Source of the DNA: Gayadomonas joobiniege G7
GTDB taxonomy: Bacteria; Pseudomonadota; Gammaproteobacteria; Enterobacterales; Alteromonadaceae
Direction: 5' to 3'
NCBI RefSeq assembly: GCF_000300815.1
Contig: NZ_AMRX01000006.1
Location: 930,001-994,000 of the forward strand
Length of the DNA: 64,000 nt
In this document: piece by piece, positions 35,081 to 43,728 of the stretch
Position numbering within the stretch: position 1 is the first letter of the stretch
Layout: each line of letters opens with the position of its first letter
Position numbers and translations under genes: made by a program
Notes under the pieces: generated by a model
What the model saw: the letters and a program-made list of their open reading frames with translations, nothing else
Told to the model about the DNA's origin: nothing
Database searches by the model: none

Positions 35081-35711
35081 TATTTACCCCACCATCACTT
35101 TGAGATTTAATATTAAGCGCGTTGTATGCTGCTTGCTGGTGTGCAATGGCCCGCTGCTGATTTTCAACGTAGTCAGCATCTTTGCTGTACGCTCGATATA
35201 ACATCAAATCTAAAATTGGGTTTAGGTAAACGTCATCAACTGGCAATACGGTTGTATCAGCTTCATAATCAGAAATTTCAACACTCGTTGGCGCGATAGA
35301 ATACATAATTTCAAGCTTGTGCCCTACTTGGGGTTGGGGGTAGATATAGAAATTCTTTGGATCAACCGGATTGAAAACGAAATGATGTACTTCTGTCCCT
35401 GACTTTTTATGCCATGCTGGAACTTGATCGTCTAATTGTCTGCGCGAAATGGCACGAATTGGTGTACCACTATCAATGTTTTGAACCAAATCAATGAAGC
35501 GTATACCGTCATCGGGTATCGATTGCTTACTACCTGCTACAGTGGATATCTCGCCATTATTGATTAGCGAGTCAGGGCGAGCATTGACGACAGCTAAAAC
35601 AGCATCATTGAACCACATCAACCACTCGTCATTGGACCAAGAAATATTGGTCTTGTCCTGTGATATTTCCCGAGCTCGCTCTATCACATCAACTACTTTA
35701 ATTGTCGCCAT
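35067..35711 (-). CDS. DUF6682-type head-tail adaptor protein
   Basis: 214 residues. Features of the DUF6682 phage adaptor family are clear: SWSNDEWLMWFNDAVLAVVN, GSKQSIPDDGIRFIDLVQ, HFVFNPVDPKNFYIYPQPQ and the DLMLYRAYSKDADY segment. It probably forms the ring below the portal. Length is typical. Start has TAAAGGG-like sequence upstream. Confidence 0.78.
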   Translation of the reverse strand: MATIKVVDVIERAREISQDKTNISWSNDEWLMWFNDAVLAVVNARPDSLINNGEISTVAGSKQSIPDDGIRFIDLVQNIDSGTPIRAISRRQLDDQVPAWHKKSGTEVHHFVFNPVDPKNFYIYPQPQVGHKLEIMYSIAPTSVEISDYEADTTVLPVDDVYLNPILDLMLYRAYSKDADYVENQQRAIAHQQAAYNALNIKSQSDGGVNNANS

Positions 35712-35721
35712 GCTTCACCCT

Positions 35722-36084
35722 TTACTTATTGGCCTTAGCCGCTTGGTTTTTTCGTCGAGTTTCGACGGCCTTTTGTGCCGGAGTTAAATCGGGACTTGGC
35801 TTATCTTCATTGTCTACCAAGCGCTCTGCATCAACTTCATCAACACCGTCTGGTAGCTTCGCTAGTTTAGCGCTATGACCAGAGCCTGCTTGTTGATCTT
35901 CCAACTCGGCAATCCGCGCTTTCAATGCATTTACGTCATCGGACTCTCGCTGATTGGAAGCTTCGTATGCGCGTGCTTCATCAACGCCACATTCAATTAA
36001 TCCCAATTTGGCCTGATTTCTAATCAAGTGACGGGTTTTGGGAAAGACCCGGCCATCTTTGTTTTTAAAATAATTTGTAGACAT
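35722..36084 (-). CDS. Small phage protein between capsid and adaptor genes
   Basis: 120 residues, mostly polar. A short N-terminal domain (NYFKNKDGRVFPKTRHLI) is followed by a coiled coil (about 45-65, VNALKARIAELEDQQ) and a charged alanine/lysine-rich tail. Possibly a head-decoration or completion factor; the location is the only support. Its upstream terminator follows the capsid gene. Confidence 0.6.
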   Translation of the reverse strand: MSTNYFKNKDGRVFPKTRHLIRNQAKLGLIECGVDEARAYEASNQRESDDVNALKARIAELEDQQAGSGHSAKLAKLPDGVDEVDAERLVDNEDKPSPDLTPAQKAVETRRKNQAAKANK

Positions 36085-36094
36085 AATTGAACTC

Positions 36095-36125
36095 CAAAAA
36101 ATAACAAAGCGACCGAAGCCGCTTT
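36095..36125 (-). terminator. Terminator after the capsid gene
   Basis: AAAGCGGC-TTCG-GTCGCTTT hairpin (UUCG tetraloop) on the - strand followed by TTATTTTTT. It lies between the capsid gene and the small gene at 35722, consistent with extra capsid transcripts. Confidence 0.72.
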
Positions 36126-36138
36126 ATTTTTACGCGAA

Positions 36139-37065
36139 TTACCCCAGCGATACCACGCCGTGACCGAGCTGTTCAGGCTTTACAACTTCAAAGCCATATA
36201 CAAACAATGAACGCGCCAAATCACCAAAGTCTTTTTGGTTGCGTAGCGTTTCCATGTGGGTGATTTGATGGGCAAAAGTTATTGCAGACTTATGGCCAAA
36301 CATAATGTCGTAGACACCACCAGCTGTCTTATTCAAGTTGCGCGAGCTATAGATGTGCAAACGATCGATCATGCCGATTTTGCCGGTACGCAAGGTTGAA
36401 TTGCCGTCACCTGTCAATGATGCATCTTTAAGCTCAGACGTTTTAATTCGAGCGCATAACGATGGTGGCAACACAATGTAGCGATCAGTGTCAGGCGTGT
36501 CGGTTTCATCTAAACAAACCCCGATATTTTCAACTAAGAAATCTACAATGTTCAGCTTAGTTAATTCCATCGGTGTGCCAGACGTACCCAAATTGATAGA
36601 TTGGCTATCCGCACCAGCCGCAGCACCAGCGTTCATGCTACCCGCATTGGCATAAACCGAACCCAGCACATTGGCATCTACACGAATTTTCATTTTTTCA
36701 GCGCCATCGTCAGCCCACTGGTTCATCAGCTTCAAATCGGACTGCGTTTTATCAACATCAGTTAGTTTGAAACCAAAATAGTGGCCTTGATCGATCTTCA
36801 ATGTCACATGGGTACTTTCTGGATCTTCGTAATCCAGATCTTGACCTTTTACGTAATCGTTAATGGTAATGTCGGCAAGGTTGCGGATGATCACTTCATC
36901 ACCGTGATCTTTTATTTCTCCTTCCCAGTTCGTGTTACAAATTTCACGATACATTGTATGCATGTAAAACTTGGCGTTTAATTTTTGACTCCAAATCTGC
37001 GGAATGAAGCTAGATGCACTGCCAGCACTAACGTTTGGCATGCTTGGTGCTTTAGGAAACGGCAT
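36139..37065 (-). CDS. Major capsid protein
   Basis: 308 residues. The N-terminal pattern SFIPQIWSQKLNAKFYMHTM, then EIKDHGDEVIIRNLADITINDY and DQGHYFGFKLTDVDKTQSDL is characteristic of HK97-fold capsid proteins of podoviruses. It directly follows the scaffold gene and precedes a terminator, as expected for the most abundant virion protein. The C-terminal part ends with a typical MFGHKSAITFAHQIT segment. Confidence 0.85.
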   Translation of the reverse strand: MPFPKAPSMPNVSAGSASSFIPQIWSQKLNAKFYMHTMYREICNTNWEGEIKDHGDEVIIRNLADITINDYVKGQDLDYEDPESTHVTLKIDQGHYFGFKLTDVDKTQSDLKLMNQWADDGAEKMKIRVDANVLGSVYANAGSMNAGAAAGADSQSINLGTSGTPMELTKLNIVDFLVENIGVCLDETDTPDTDRYIVLPPSLCARIKTSELKDASLTGDGNSTLRTGKIGMIDRLHIYSSRNLNKTAGGVYDIMFGHKSAITFAHQITHMETLRNQKDFGDLARSLFVYGFEVVKPEQLGHGVVSLG

Positions 37066-37081
37066 AATTTACTCCAATAGA

Positions 37082-37963
37082 TTATCTTCTATTGAGCAAC
37101 CCAAATAATTCACGATCACGTTTTTCGTACTCGACTTGGGTGATCTTGCCTTGAACTAACGCATCTTCGTTATCAGCGATTAGCTGACCGATCTGCTCTG
37201 GTGTATAGGTATTGTTCGTCATACTGTCTGGCATTTCAGACTGTCTGTGGGCATCAATACTTTCTTCAAGTGGGTTGCTCTTTGTGTTTGGTTGCGCTTG
37301 CTGCGCATAATCTAAGTAAAATTGAGCGGCTTGTTGGATGTTGCCCGAGTTGAAATTATGCGATAGCAACTGATGCAATGTTAAACCACTGCGTTGATCG
37401 GTTTGTCTCAAATAATCGTGAAACAATGGATCGCTATCAGTTTGCTGGAAGTTAACACCCTTTTGACTGAGCAAGTTTGCAATTTCAGCTATCTTGGCAT
37501 CTTGGCCAGACGGCTGTTGAACCGGTTGTTGTTGAAAGTGCTTTTCAAACTTTTGCTCTAACGCCTTCACGCGTTCATCTGCTATGCGTCTTGCTTTAGA
37601 CTCAACTGCTCGATCAAAATCATCACCAAATTCAGAAGATAAATCACCTTCAGAACTCTCATTTGATTGAGTTTGGACTTCAGCTTTCTGCCTGAGCGTT
37701 TGATTATCAGACTCCAACTGCTTGACTCGATTGTTCAGCTCGCCGATTTCTTTATTGTACTTGCCCTGCAAAATACGATATCTATGTTCCCAGGTATTAT
37801 CTTGGCTCGGCTTGGGCATTTGCTGAGGATCTAGTGAAGTCGGTTTGTCCGGTGTTTCACTTTGCGAAGGCTCTGCGTCAGTGGTAGTTGATTGCTCAGT
37901 GTTACCCATTTGCTGAATCATCGCATCCGCTTCAGCTTCCATTTGTTCAATTCTACTATTCAT
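37082..37963 (-). CDS. Capsid scaffolding protein
   Basis: 293 residues, Q/E/S/P-rich and mostly helical. A disordered acidic N terminus (1-60) is followed by a coiled coil (about 60-100, YNKEIGELNNRVKQLESDNQ) and helical segments; the C terminus has a short helix. Composition and position immediately upstream of the capsid gene are those of podoviral scaffolds, which guide shell assembly and leave before packaging. Confidence 0.78.
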   Translation of the reverse strand: MNSRIEQMEAEADAMIQQMGNTEQSTTTDAEPSQSETPDKPTSLDPQQMPKPSQDNTWEHRYRILQGKYNKEIGELNNRVKQLESDNQTLRQKAEVQTQSNESSEGDLSSEFGDDFDRAVESKARRIADERVKALEQKFEKHFQQQPVQQPSGQDAKIAEIANLLSQKGVNFQQTDSDPLFHDYLRQTDQRSGLTLHQLLSHNFNSGNIQQAAQFYLDYAQQAQPNTKSNPLEESIDAHRQSEMPDSMTNNTYTPEQIGQLIADNEDALVQGKITQVEYEKRDRELFGLLNRR

Positions 37964-38041
37964 ATTTTTTACCTACTTGTAAGTTGCGTGAGTTGCTTTG
38001 CAGTGTTCTCGCAGTGTTTACGTGGGTTGAAATTTGAGTAT

Positions 38042-38069
38042 AAAAAAAGGCCGCTCTTGCGACCTTTGA
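38042..38069 (-). terminator. Terminator upstream of the scaffold gene
   Basis: AAAGGTCGC/GCGGCCTTT arms with a 4-base loop and a run of seven T on the - strand. It separates the packaging genes from the scaffold-capsid genes. Confidence 0.75.
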
Positions 38070-38091
38070 ATTCACTCAGTTTGTGATCCCC

Positions 38092-38331
38092 TCAATCCTC
38101 TGTGGTAGAAAAGGATTCAGGCGAATCTAAACAGTCTTTTAGCTGTATGAGCGCTCTAACTTTCCCCTGTTCAATCTGTATATCGCCGCCCTCTGCGTAT
38201 ACAAGACCCTCCTTTGCTTCTTCAATCTGCGCGTTAATCGTCTTGAGTAAAACTTCATACGGTTGAGAACGACTGCTTTTAAATCTGATTAGAACGTTAA
38301 TTTCATCTGCTGTAAGTTTATTGATTAGCAT
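38092..38331 (-). CDS. Small phage protein after portal gene
   Basis: 79 residues, helical, with a C-terminal RALIQLKDCLDSPESF segment. It overlaps the portal gene by 14 bases and is followed by a terminator. Similar small proteins often sit between portal and scaffold genes in podoviruses. Function unknown. Confidence 0.62.
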   Translation of the reverse strand: MLINKLTADEINVLIRFKSSRSQPYEVLLKTINAQIEEAKEGLVYAEGGDIQIEQGKVRALIQLKDCLDSPESFSTTED

Positions 38332-40270
38332 TTGGCACCTCGCTTGGCCCCTGTTGCATCTGTTGTTGCAATCTTTGCTCTAATTCTTCGCGGGTTGGTA
38401 CAATGCGATCTGCTGGGATAGAGCCATTTTTATAAACCTCGTGTAATTGCTCTCTACGGCCCTCCATCCCTAATATCTGCATATCAATCGGATTGGCTGT
38501 CATTTGTAATAATTCTTGCTGGCGTAAAAGCTGAGACTCTTTGTGAACTAAGCTATCTGAACCACGCGCTTTGCACTTCACATCCCCTTTCGCGTCTTTT
38601 GGAATTTCTGGATCTAACATCAGAGTGACATAAACAAAATCAACAAGTGGCTCAATAACCCCGATATCTACGTTTCGAACGACCTCTTTAATGGTTTTGC
38701 TCGATGCGTTCATCAACATAGATAAACCGCTGGCTGTTTTAGCTGCCCCTGCTCCTTGATCGCTCCCGAACGCATAGCTTGGCAGACCAGTTATCTCGTC
38801 GGAGTATCTGACAAAACGTTCATAAACTTGTAGCAACTCATTCGCTTTCAATTCAGGTTGAAAGAAACTGACGCCGGCATTTTTAGATTTATTTCCATCA
38901 AAATACCACACCTTCCATGGCACAATTTTACTTGAGATCTCGCCCGCTGGTCTTGCTGAGGAATCCACTGCTACTTGGGGTCCTGAGCCCATAGACATAT
39001 TGTTAATCAAAGCCCTGGCTGCTGCGTTTGCAGCATCCTGAGTATCGGCCATGATTTCAGGCAGTGCTTTGCCCCAAAAGGAACCCGGAACCGTTTCCCA
39101 GCAAGCTTTGTAATAATAAGATTTTCCGGTTGGATGAGGGTTAATCATTGCTCTTATCACAAAATTACCTATCAAAACGATACTCACCGGATATTCATCT
39201 AATGGATCTGTCACTATTTCTGGCGACATGCCATGTTCAAGCAACATGCGTCCAGATACATTGCCGCAAAACTCTAACCCATCAATAATTTCGTGATCAT
39301 CATATACTTGTCGGCGTTGCTCTAGTAGTTCTCGTTCACTATCGCCAAATGCCCATTCGCGTAAACCGTTATATCTGTGTTCAATTAAAACATTTGCAAT
39401 ATTTTTCGAACTATAACCTTTAACACCTCTCAACCCAGTTAGTTCGGATGCCGTAAATCTAACGTGCTCGATACACCAGGTGTCATTGATACGCGACGAA
39501 CTTGGCGCCGGATAGAAGTCAAAGGGGCTAACACGCTTGAATTCCCTCGCTATCTTGCGACTAATTTGTGGAATATACTCACCATCAGGCCCCTCAACCC
39601 AGCTCAACTGCCGCTTAAAACGCAAGATTGGGCCTTTTAATATTGCTGCAGGAAATGTTGTGACATCATCTATAAAAGCGGCAAACTCACTACGCCAACC
39701 ACCTTCAACTAACATGTCTTCGATATATTCAGAAGCTTTTTCGGCCCGTCCTTCAGCTTCTTCTTTGAGTTCTTGTTTCAGCCGCTCTTCGTGCTGCTCT
39801 AACAGCATTTCAACTTGCTCCATTGGCACACCGTATTGCTGCGCACCGGCAATTGCTTGCTCTACCAAAGCCTGTTCAATTTCCGGAGGAAGCTCACTAA
39901 TGGGTGTTGGCTCAAGCGTAAATGGCCGATCTCCTGTTGGACTGAACAAATCGCTTAACCAAGCTTTGGCAGCTCTGCATTTGTTCCCAGTAACCTGCAT
40001 ATAAATTGTCGTCACGCCTGCCTTTTGTATTTGTTTCAGCTTTTCTGGTGGATACTCCCCCTTTTTGCGATACAAACAATCAATTAATCGCGTAGTAATT
40101 TCAATTTTGTTCGCTTTCGCTGACTCCCAACATTGCTGCACATGTGCTGCCAGACTCGATATATTGATAGTCGGTGGCCGTGACATTTCCACGTCATTTC
40201 TCATGCGTGCTTCATCTTGTTGCTGCAACTGTGCCGCGTTTGCTTTAAGCAATATACCCATTAGTCCCAA
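38318..40270 (-). CDS. Portal protein (head-to-tail connector)
   Basis: 650 residues, the size typical for podoviral portals. A helical clip/stem layout is visible: N-terminal QCWESAKANKIEITTRLIDC, AWLSDLFSPTGDRPFTLEP, a long helical PEEIEQALV-type coiled coil (about 120-180), and a C-terminal glutamine-rich end. The DDVTTFPAAILKGPI and FDFYPAP motifs are typical of the family. It forms the dodecameric DNA channel. Adjacent to both terminase genes. Confidence 0.82.
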   Translation of the reverse strand: MGLMGILLKANAAQLQQQDEARMRNDVEMSRPPTINISSLAAHVQQCWESAKANKIEITTRLIDCLYRKKGEYPPEKLKQIQKAGVTTIYMQVTGNKCRAAKAWLSDLFSPTGDRPFTLEPTPISELPPEIEQALVEQAIAGAQQYGVPMEQVEMLLEQHEERLKQELKEEAEGRAEKASEYIEDMLVEGGWRSEFAAFIDDVTTFPAAILKGPILRFKRQLSWVEGPDGEYIPQISRKIAREFKRVSPFDFYPAPSSSRINDTWCIEHVRFTASELTGLRGVKGYSSKNIANVLIEHRYNGLREWAFGDSERELLEQRRQVYDDHEIIDGLEFCGNVSGRMLLEHGMSPEIVTDPLDEYPVSIVLIGNFVIRAMINPHPTGKSYYYKACWETVPGSFWGKALPEIMADTQDAANAAARALINNMSMGSGPQVAVDSSARPAGEISSKIVPWKVWYFDGNKSKNAGVSFFQPELKANELLQVYERFVRYSDEITGLPSYAFGSDQGAGAAKTASGLSMLMNASSKTIKEVVRNVDIGVIEPLVDFVYVTLMLDPEIPKDAKGDVKCKARGSDSLVHKESQLLRQQELLQMTANPIDMQILGMEGRREQLHEVYKNGSIPADRIVPTREELEQRLQQQMQQGPSEVPNANQ

Positions 40271-41796
40271 CCTTGATCTGTGCTGTCGTCCTGCACATAA
40301 CTTGCAGATGCGTAGCTATGTGACATTAGATCTTGTAGTAATCTGACCGATACAGCGAATGTTCGAAATGCGTCTGCTGGGTGAGAATGCTCATCGTGCA
40401 GCGGATAACCCTTCCAAGTGCCTAGCTTGTCATCCCAAGCTTTTCGGTAATTCGTAAGCCCAGCAACGCCCGTTTCTGTCTTCGTTTCATCAAACCAGCA
40501 AAGACCCAAGACAGATCGAACCGCCTCAATCCCATCCATGACTGACAACCTCGGCGCAATTTCAAAGTTAATGCCCATGTTTGCAGCTTGTTCTTGGCGA
40601 GATAACCCGGTTGTTAACTCTCTTTGCGCGATATCATGTGGCGCCACATGAATACCATACGAATAACCATGCTTAATTGCTAACTCAGATAAGTGATCGA
40701 TGTAGTGTTTGAGGCCTTCGCTGTGATTTTGGTAAAAATTGATGACTCTATATTCGCGCCCGACTAGCTGAACAAACCAAATGCTCATATAGTCACTAAC
40801 GCCCAAATCCCAAAAAGTATGGACCTGAGCAGATGTTTCATGCGGTACCCTTGTAATTCGATTTTCCCGGTATATTTTGTCGAATTGCGTGGCGTAATAT
40901 GCCCCTTTAATCGCTTGTTCAAACGCCTCTGCTGGGGTGCTTGGATACTCACGCTTCATATCGGCGCCTAAAACGCGCTCTTTTGCTGCATACCACTGCT
41001 TTTGACCGTTTGTTAGCGTGATGCCTAATTTAGATTCAAGTTCAACGAAGTATGTTTGTAGTCGCTCGACAATAGGCAGATTGCTTTCGATCGAATAGTT
41101 AGGGTCTTGGTACCAGGGATAAAAGAAAAATTCCCAATCGAGCCGAGTCAATTCTCGACCAGATTTCTGATTGTTTTCTGCTTCTGTACTGTACTCGTAA
41201 AAATACCCGCCTTTACCTTCAGCCGTACTTTCGATAGTGATAACACAGTTAAGGCCGACCGCTTCGAAAGCACCGGTCACAATCTCACGGGCTTTTTCAG
41301 GGTATTTGGCACAAATTTTACCAAACTCAGATATGTGCAAATATTTTAATGTGCCACCCCTAAACGATGTCCCCACTGTGATACTTGAGCCATTTGCAAA
41401 AACAAGTTCACCTGCCGAGTCATTTTTAGCCGGCATCATTGCTTTAATTGACGCGGGCAGATTGTCATAAGCGAATTTTATCTTTTCACGAAACAAGCGT
41501 TTTGCATCGTCCTTCGCATGAGCTATGACGGCACATTTGGTGTTATCGACAAATAATGCTGCATCTAGCATGAAGATCATCATAAATGTCGTAAAGCCAA
41601 GCTGCCGAGCTTTCAGTATAATGTTTCTAAACCACATATATTGAAAAAAGAAAGACTGTGCGGGGTTCATCTGAAACAGCACTTTGTTGCCATTTTTGTC
41701 GGTGATGTAGTACAAATTATTGATACGCCAAAGCCAATCGGTAAGCTTCGCTTTTAGTTCAGCTTCACTCATTTCAGGCACAGCCATATCAACCAT
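40261..41796 (-). CDS. Terminase large subunit
   Basis: 511 residues. The ATPase part has the deviant Walker A KARQLGFTT (about 62-70), Walker B LHISEFGK (E about 157) and coupling motif IESTAEG (about 181). The nuclease part begins with FWDLGVSDYMSIWFV (about 315). It drives DNA packaging into the prohead and cuts concatemers. It overlaps the small-subunit gene by 8 bases and the portal gene by 10. All expected motifs are present. Confidence 0.88.
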   Translation of the reverse strand: MVDMAVPEMSEAELKAKLTDWLWRINNLYYITDKNGNKVLFQMNPAQSFFFQYMWFRNIILKARQLGFTTFMMIFMLDAALFVDNTKCAVIAHAKDDAKRLFREKIKFAYDNLPASIKAMMPAKNDSAGELVFANGSSITVGTSFRGGTLKYLHISEFGKICAKYPEKAREIVTGAFEAVGLNCVITIESTAEGKGGYFYEYSTEAENNQKSGRELTRLDWEFFFYPWYQDPNYSIESNLPIVERLQTYFVELESKLGITLTNGQKQWYAAKERVLGADMKREYPSTPAEAFEQAIKGAYYATQFDKIYRENRITRVPHETSAQVHTFWDLGVSDYMSIWFVQLVGREYRVINFYQNHSEGLKHYIDHLSELAIKHGYSYGIHVAPHDIAQRELTTGLSRQEQAANMGINFEIAPRLSVMDGIEAVRSVLGLCWFDETKTETGVAGLTNYRKAWDDKLGTWKGYPLHDEHSHPADAFRTFAVSVRLLQDLMSHSYASASYVQDDSTDQGWD

Positions 41797-42391
41797 TTGG
41801 GGTTATATTATCCTGCGGCAGTGGGCTTCTTTGCTGCTCAGCATTGCGTGCTGATATTTCCGAGATAAGATTCATTGTTAAATCGCCATCAATCTCATGC
41901 TTATCTTTGAATGCCTGAACAGATACGTGTTTGCCAAGAAGCTCCAAATTCTTAACTTTATCTGGCCATTTAATTTTTTTAAGCATGGCTTCTGTCTTAT
42001 CAACGTCGCTTAAATGAGCAATCTCCATAACATCAATGCCAGTGACTGTTGTACGCCATGCTTTGGGCCAGTCATTGAGGGGTTTTAAAGTCATATCATC
42101 ATTCATGATATCCAGAACATCCATTTCATCTATTTCAATGAGCCGCCTCAACACATAATCAGCGTCTATATTATTTCGCTCGTTACGCGCCTTTTTTGCA
42201 GCCTGATATGCTTCCCAAATCGGCCAATAATTTTCCGTGCACTTGTTTTTGTCGTCTTGTATCCATTGATACGAACATTTTTTCGCAGTCGTTTCAGCAT
42301 AGCCGGCTTTTATGGCTGCTTTATACGCATTTAACTTTTCGTCGGCTAATACATATTCGACAAAAGCTGCACCCTTCTGACTTAACGCCAT
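41789..42391 (-). CDS. Terminase small subunit
   Basis: 200 residues. The N-terminal helix-turn-helix of the Terminase_2 type is visible (FVEYVLADEKLNAYKAAIKA then GYAETTAKKCSYQWI), followed by a helical oligomerisation region (about 70-150) with KNLELLGKH. It recognises packaging sites and feeds DNA to the large subunit encoded next to it. Confidence 0.83.
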   Translation of the reverse strand: MALSQKGAAFVEYVLADEKLNAYKAAIKAGYAETTAKKCSYQWIQDDKNKCTENYWPIWEAYQAAKKARNERNNIDADYVLRRLIEIDEMDVLDIMNDDMTLKPLNDWPKAWRTTVTGIDVMEIAHLSDVDKTEAMLKKIKWPDKVKNLELLGKHVSVQAFKDKHEIDGDLTMNLISEISARNAEQQRSPLPQDNITPNG

Positions 42392-42942
42392 TACTTGCTC
42401 TTTATTGCCTCTATAATTCCAGCCAATCCTTTGCTAGGTGCTTTCAAGCCATTAATTGATGCGTGACGGGACTGCGTTTCATTTCTTAGATCGCCAAAAT
42501 ATGCACGGACCACATAAGCAAACGTGCCAGATACGGTAATAAACACAGTAGCCATTTCGAAGCTGAACGCTAAATCAGCCCCAGATGTGCCATATACATA
42601 AGCAACGGATAATACAAATACGATCGATAGACCAATCAAAGCATTCATTGCTTTATTCACTATTTTTGCCCGAGTTTCTTGTGCATCGGCAGAACACATT
42701 GCTTTGTATTTGTCGGCATCAGCTTGCTCTTTAGTTCGCTCCAAATCTAATTTAGATAGCTCAATTTGAGCTTGTAAATCTAACCGATCGATTTTACTCA
42801 CGGCTATGTCACCGCTGTCCGACAACTGCAATTTGTCACCGTCCGGCAAGAATGCATTGATAGCGGTCATAACTAAAGCACCCAACGGATGGCTTGATAG
42901 GGCTGCACTACCAACATCCGCGATTACATCAAAAATCTTCAT
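42391..42942 (-). CDS. 3TM holin-like membrane protein
   Basis: 183 residues. It has a membrane-prone N-terminal stretch, a charged coiled-coil region (about 55-85) and two clear transmembrane segments at about 100-120 and 130-148. This resembles the 3TM holin family named after gene transfer agent release. It overlaps the endolysin gene. Possibly a second holin or an antiholin; the small protein at 43332 is the other candidate. Confidence 0.62.
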   Translation of the reverse strand: MKIFDVIADVGSAALSSHPLGALVMTAINAFLPDGDKLQLSDSGDIAVSKIDRLDLQAQIELSKLDLERTKEQADADKYKAMCSADAQETRAKIVNKAMNALIGLSIVFVLSVAYVYGTSGADLAFSFEMATVFITVSGTFAYVVRAYFGDLRNETQSRHASINGLKAPSKGLAGIIEAIKSK

Positions 42943-43342
42943 TTAGCGACTCCACGGCAGTTAACCATTCCTGAACATTAAAGTTCGGACAAGTTTTAGC
43001 ACTGTCTAATTCGCGGTGCCCTACCACGCGTGCACGATTGAATTTATTTCTCAATGCTTTAACTAACGATTTAAGAGATGACAACTGAGGTTGTTTGAAC
43101 TCGTCTCGGCCAACCAAGCAAACTCCAATCGATTCATGGTTGTGCCCTCTAACATGCGCACCAGGCCAGTATATAGGACGGCCATATTCAACAGCGCCAC
43201 CACGACCTATCACAAAATGATAGCCAATACCGTCCCAACCCATTTCCTTGTGCCAGCGGTGAATATCCGCCGCTGTATGCTCACGTTCATTTGGTGTATC
43301 AGAGCAATGGATAACAATATACTTAACGTCGCTAATATTCAT
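42929..43342 (-). CDS. Endolysin, N-acetylmuramoyl-L-alanine amidase
   Basis: 137 residues, the size of T7 lysozyme-type amidases. Zinc ligands appear as His in YIVIHCSDT, His in VVGHRELDSAKTCPNF and the Cys in the same segment, with WPGAHVRGHNHESIGVCLVG typical of Amidase_2. It cuts the peptide from the glycan in peptidoglycan. The frame is open up to 43459, but the ATG at 43342 has AGGA at good spacing, and starting there leaves an 11-base overlap with the holin gene. No signal peptide, so it needs the holin. Confidence 0.85.
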   Translation of the reverse strand: MNISDVKYIVIHCSDTPNEREHTAADIHRWHKEMGWDGIGYHFVIGRGGAVEYGRPIYWPGAHVRGHNHESIGVCLVGRDEFKQPQLSSLKSLVKALRNKFNRARVVGHRELDSAKTCPNFNVQEWLTAVESLNEDF

Positions 43343-43568
43343 TTTTCTGGTCCTGGATTCGCGCTTTAGCTTGAGCAATGGAAAATTCAGCAACACGAGA
43401 CTCGCGTTTGTCTTTTCGCCATTGAAAGAATAGGTTGGTGAGATATCCTGCAAGTGCAATCAACATCCCTAACAACATAATCAACTCATTGAAATCTAGC
43501 CCGGCTACAATAGTCGTTGCTGCGCTAGCTGCATAAGTTGTTTTTGTTGCAATCTCTTGTGCTGACAT
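43332..43568 (-). CDS. Phage holin (small, HP1-like)
   Basis: 78 residues. A polar alanine/threonine-rich N terminus (AQEIATKTTYAASAATTIV) is followed by one clear membrane segment (about 29-49) and a basic charged tail (QWRKDKRESR). This is the layout of HP1-type holins. First gene of the late operon, directly downstream of tandem terminators, followed by the endolysin. Confidence 0.72.
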   Translation of the reverse strand: MSAQEIATKTTYAASAATTIVAGLDFNELIMLLGMLIALAGYLTNLFFQWRKDKRESRVAEFSIAQAKARIQDQKNEY

Positions 43569-43589
43569 TTACCTCGGCCGAATTTTAGA

Positions 43590-43617
43590 TATAAAAAAAG
43601 CCGCAAACAGCGGCCTT
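43590..43617 (-). terminator. Second of two tandem terminators before the lysis genes
   Basis: GGCCGCTGTTTGCGGC-type hairpin followed by seven T on the - strand, 20 bases before the holin start. Together with the terminator at 43625-43651 it blocks leftward transcription unless antiterminated. Confidence 0.8.
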
Positions 43618-43624
43618 TAGAAAC

Positions 43625-43651
43625 GAAAAAGCCCCGCGAAAGCGAGGCTAT
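43625..43651 (-). terminator. First of two tandem terminators before the lysis genes
   Basis: GCCTCGC-TTTC-GCGGGGC stem followed by five T on the - strand. It lies about 35-55 bases downstream of the candidate late promoter start, like lambda tR' relative to pR'. Confidence 0.82.
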
Positions 43652-43688
43652 AAAATTTATTTATGGGTTTTAGTCCCAAGATAGAAAA

Positions 43689-43717
43689 ATCGTATATTAA
43701 ATTCGGGGGGAATTCAA
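43689..43717 (-). promoter_or_regulatory. Candidate late promoter (pR'-like)
   Basis: On the - strand TTGAAT (43717-43712), a 17-base spacer and TACGAT (43694-43689). Downstream come the two tandem terminators and then the holin gene. A promoter followed at once by terminators ahead of the lysis genes is the classic site of Q action. The -10 matches consensus at only four of six positions. Confidence 0.48.
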
Positions 43718-43728
43718 GTGCTCTTAGA

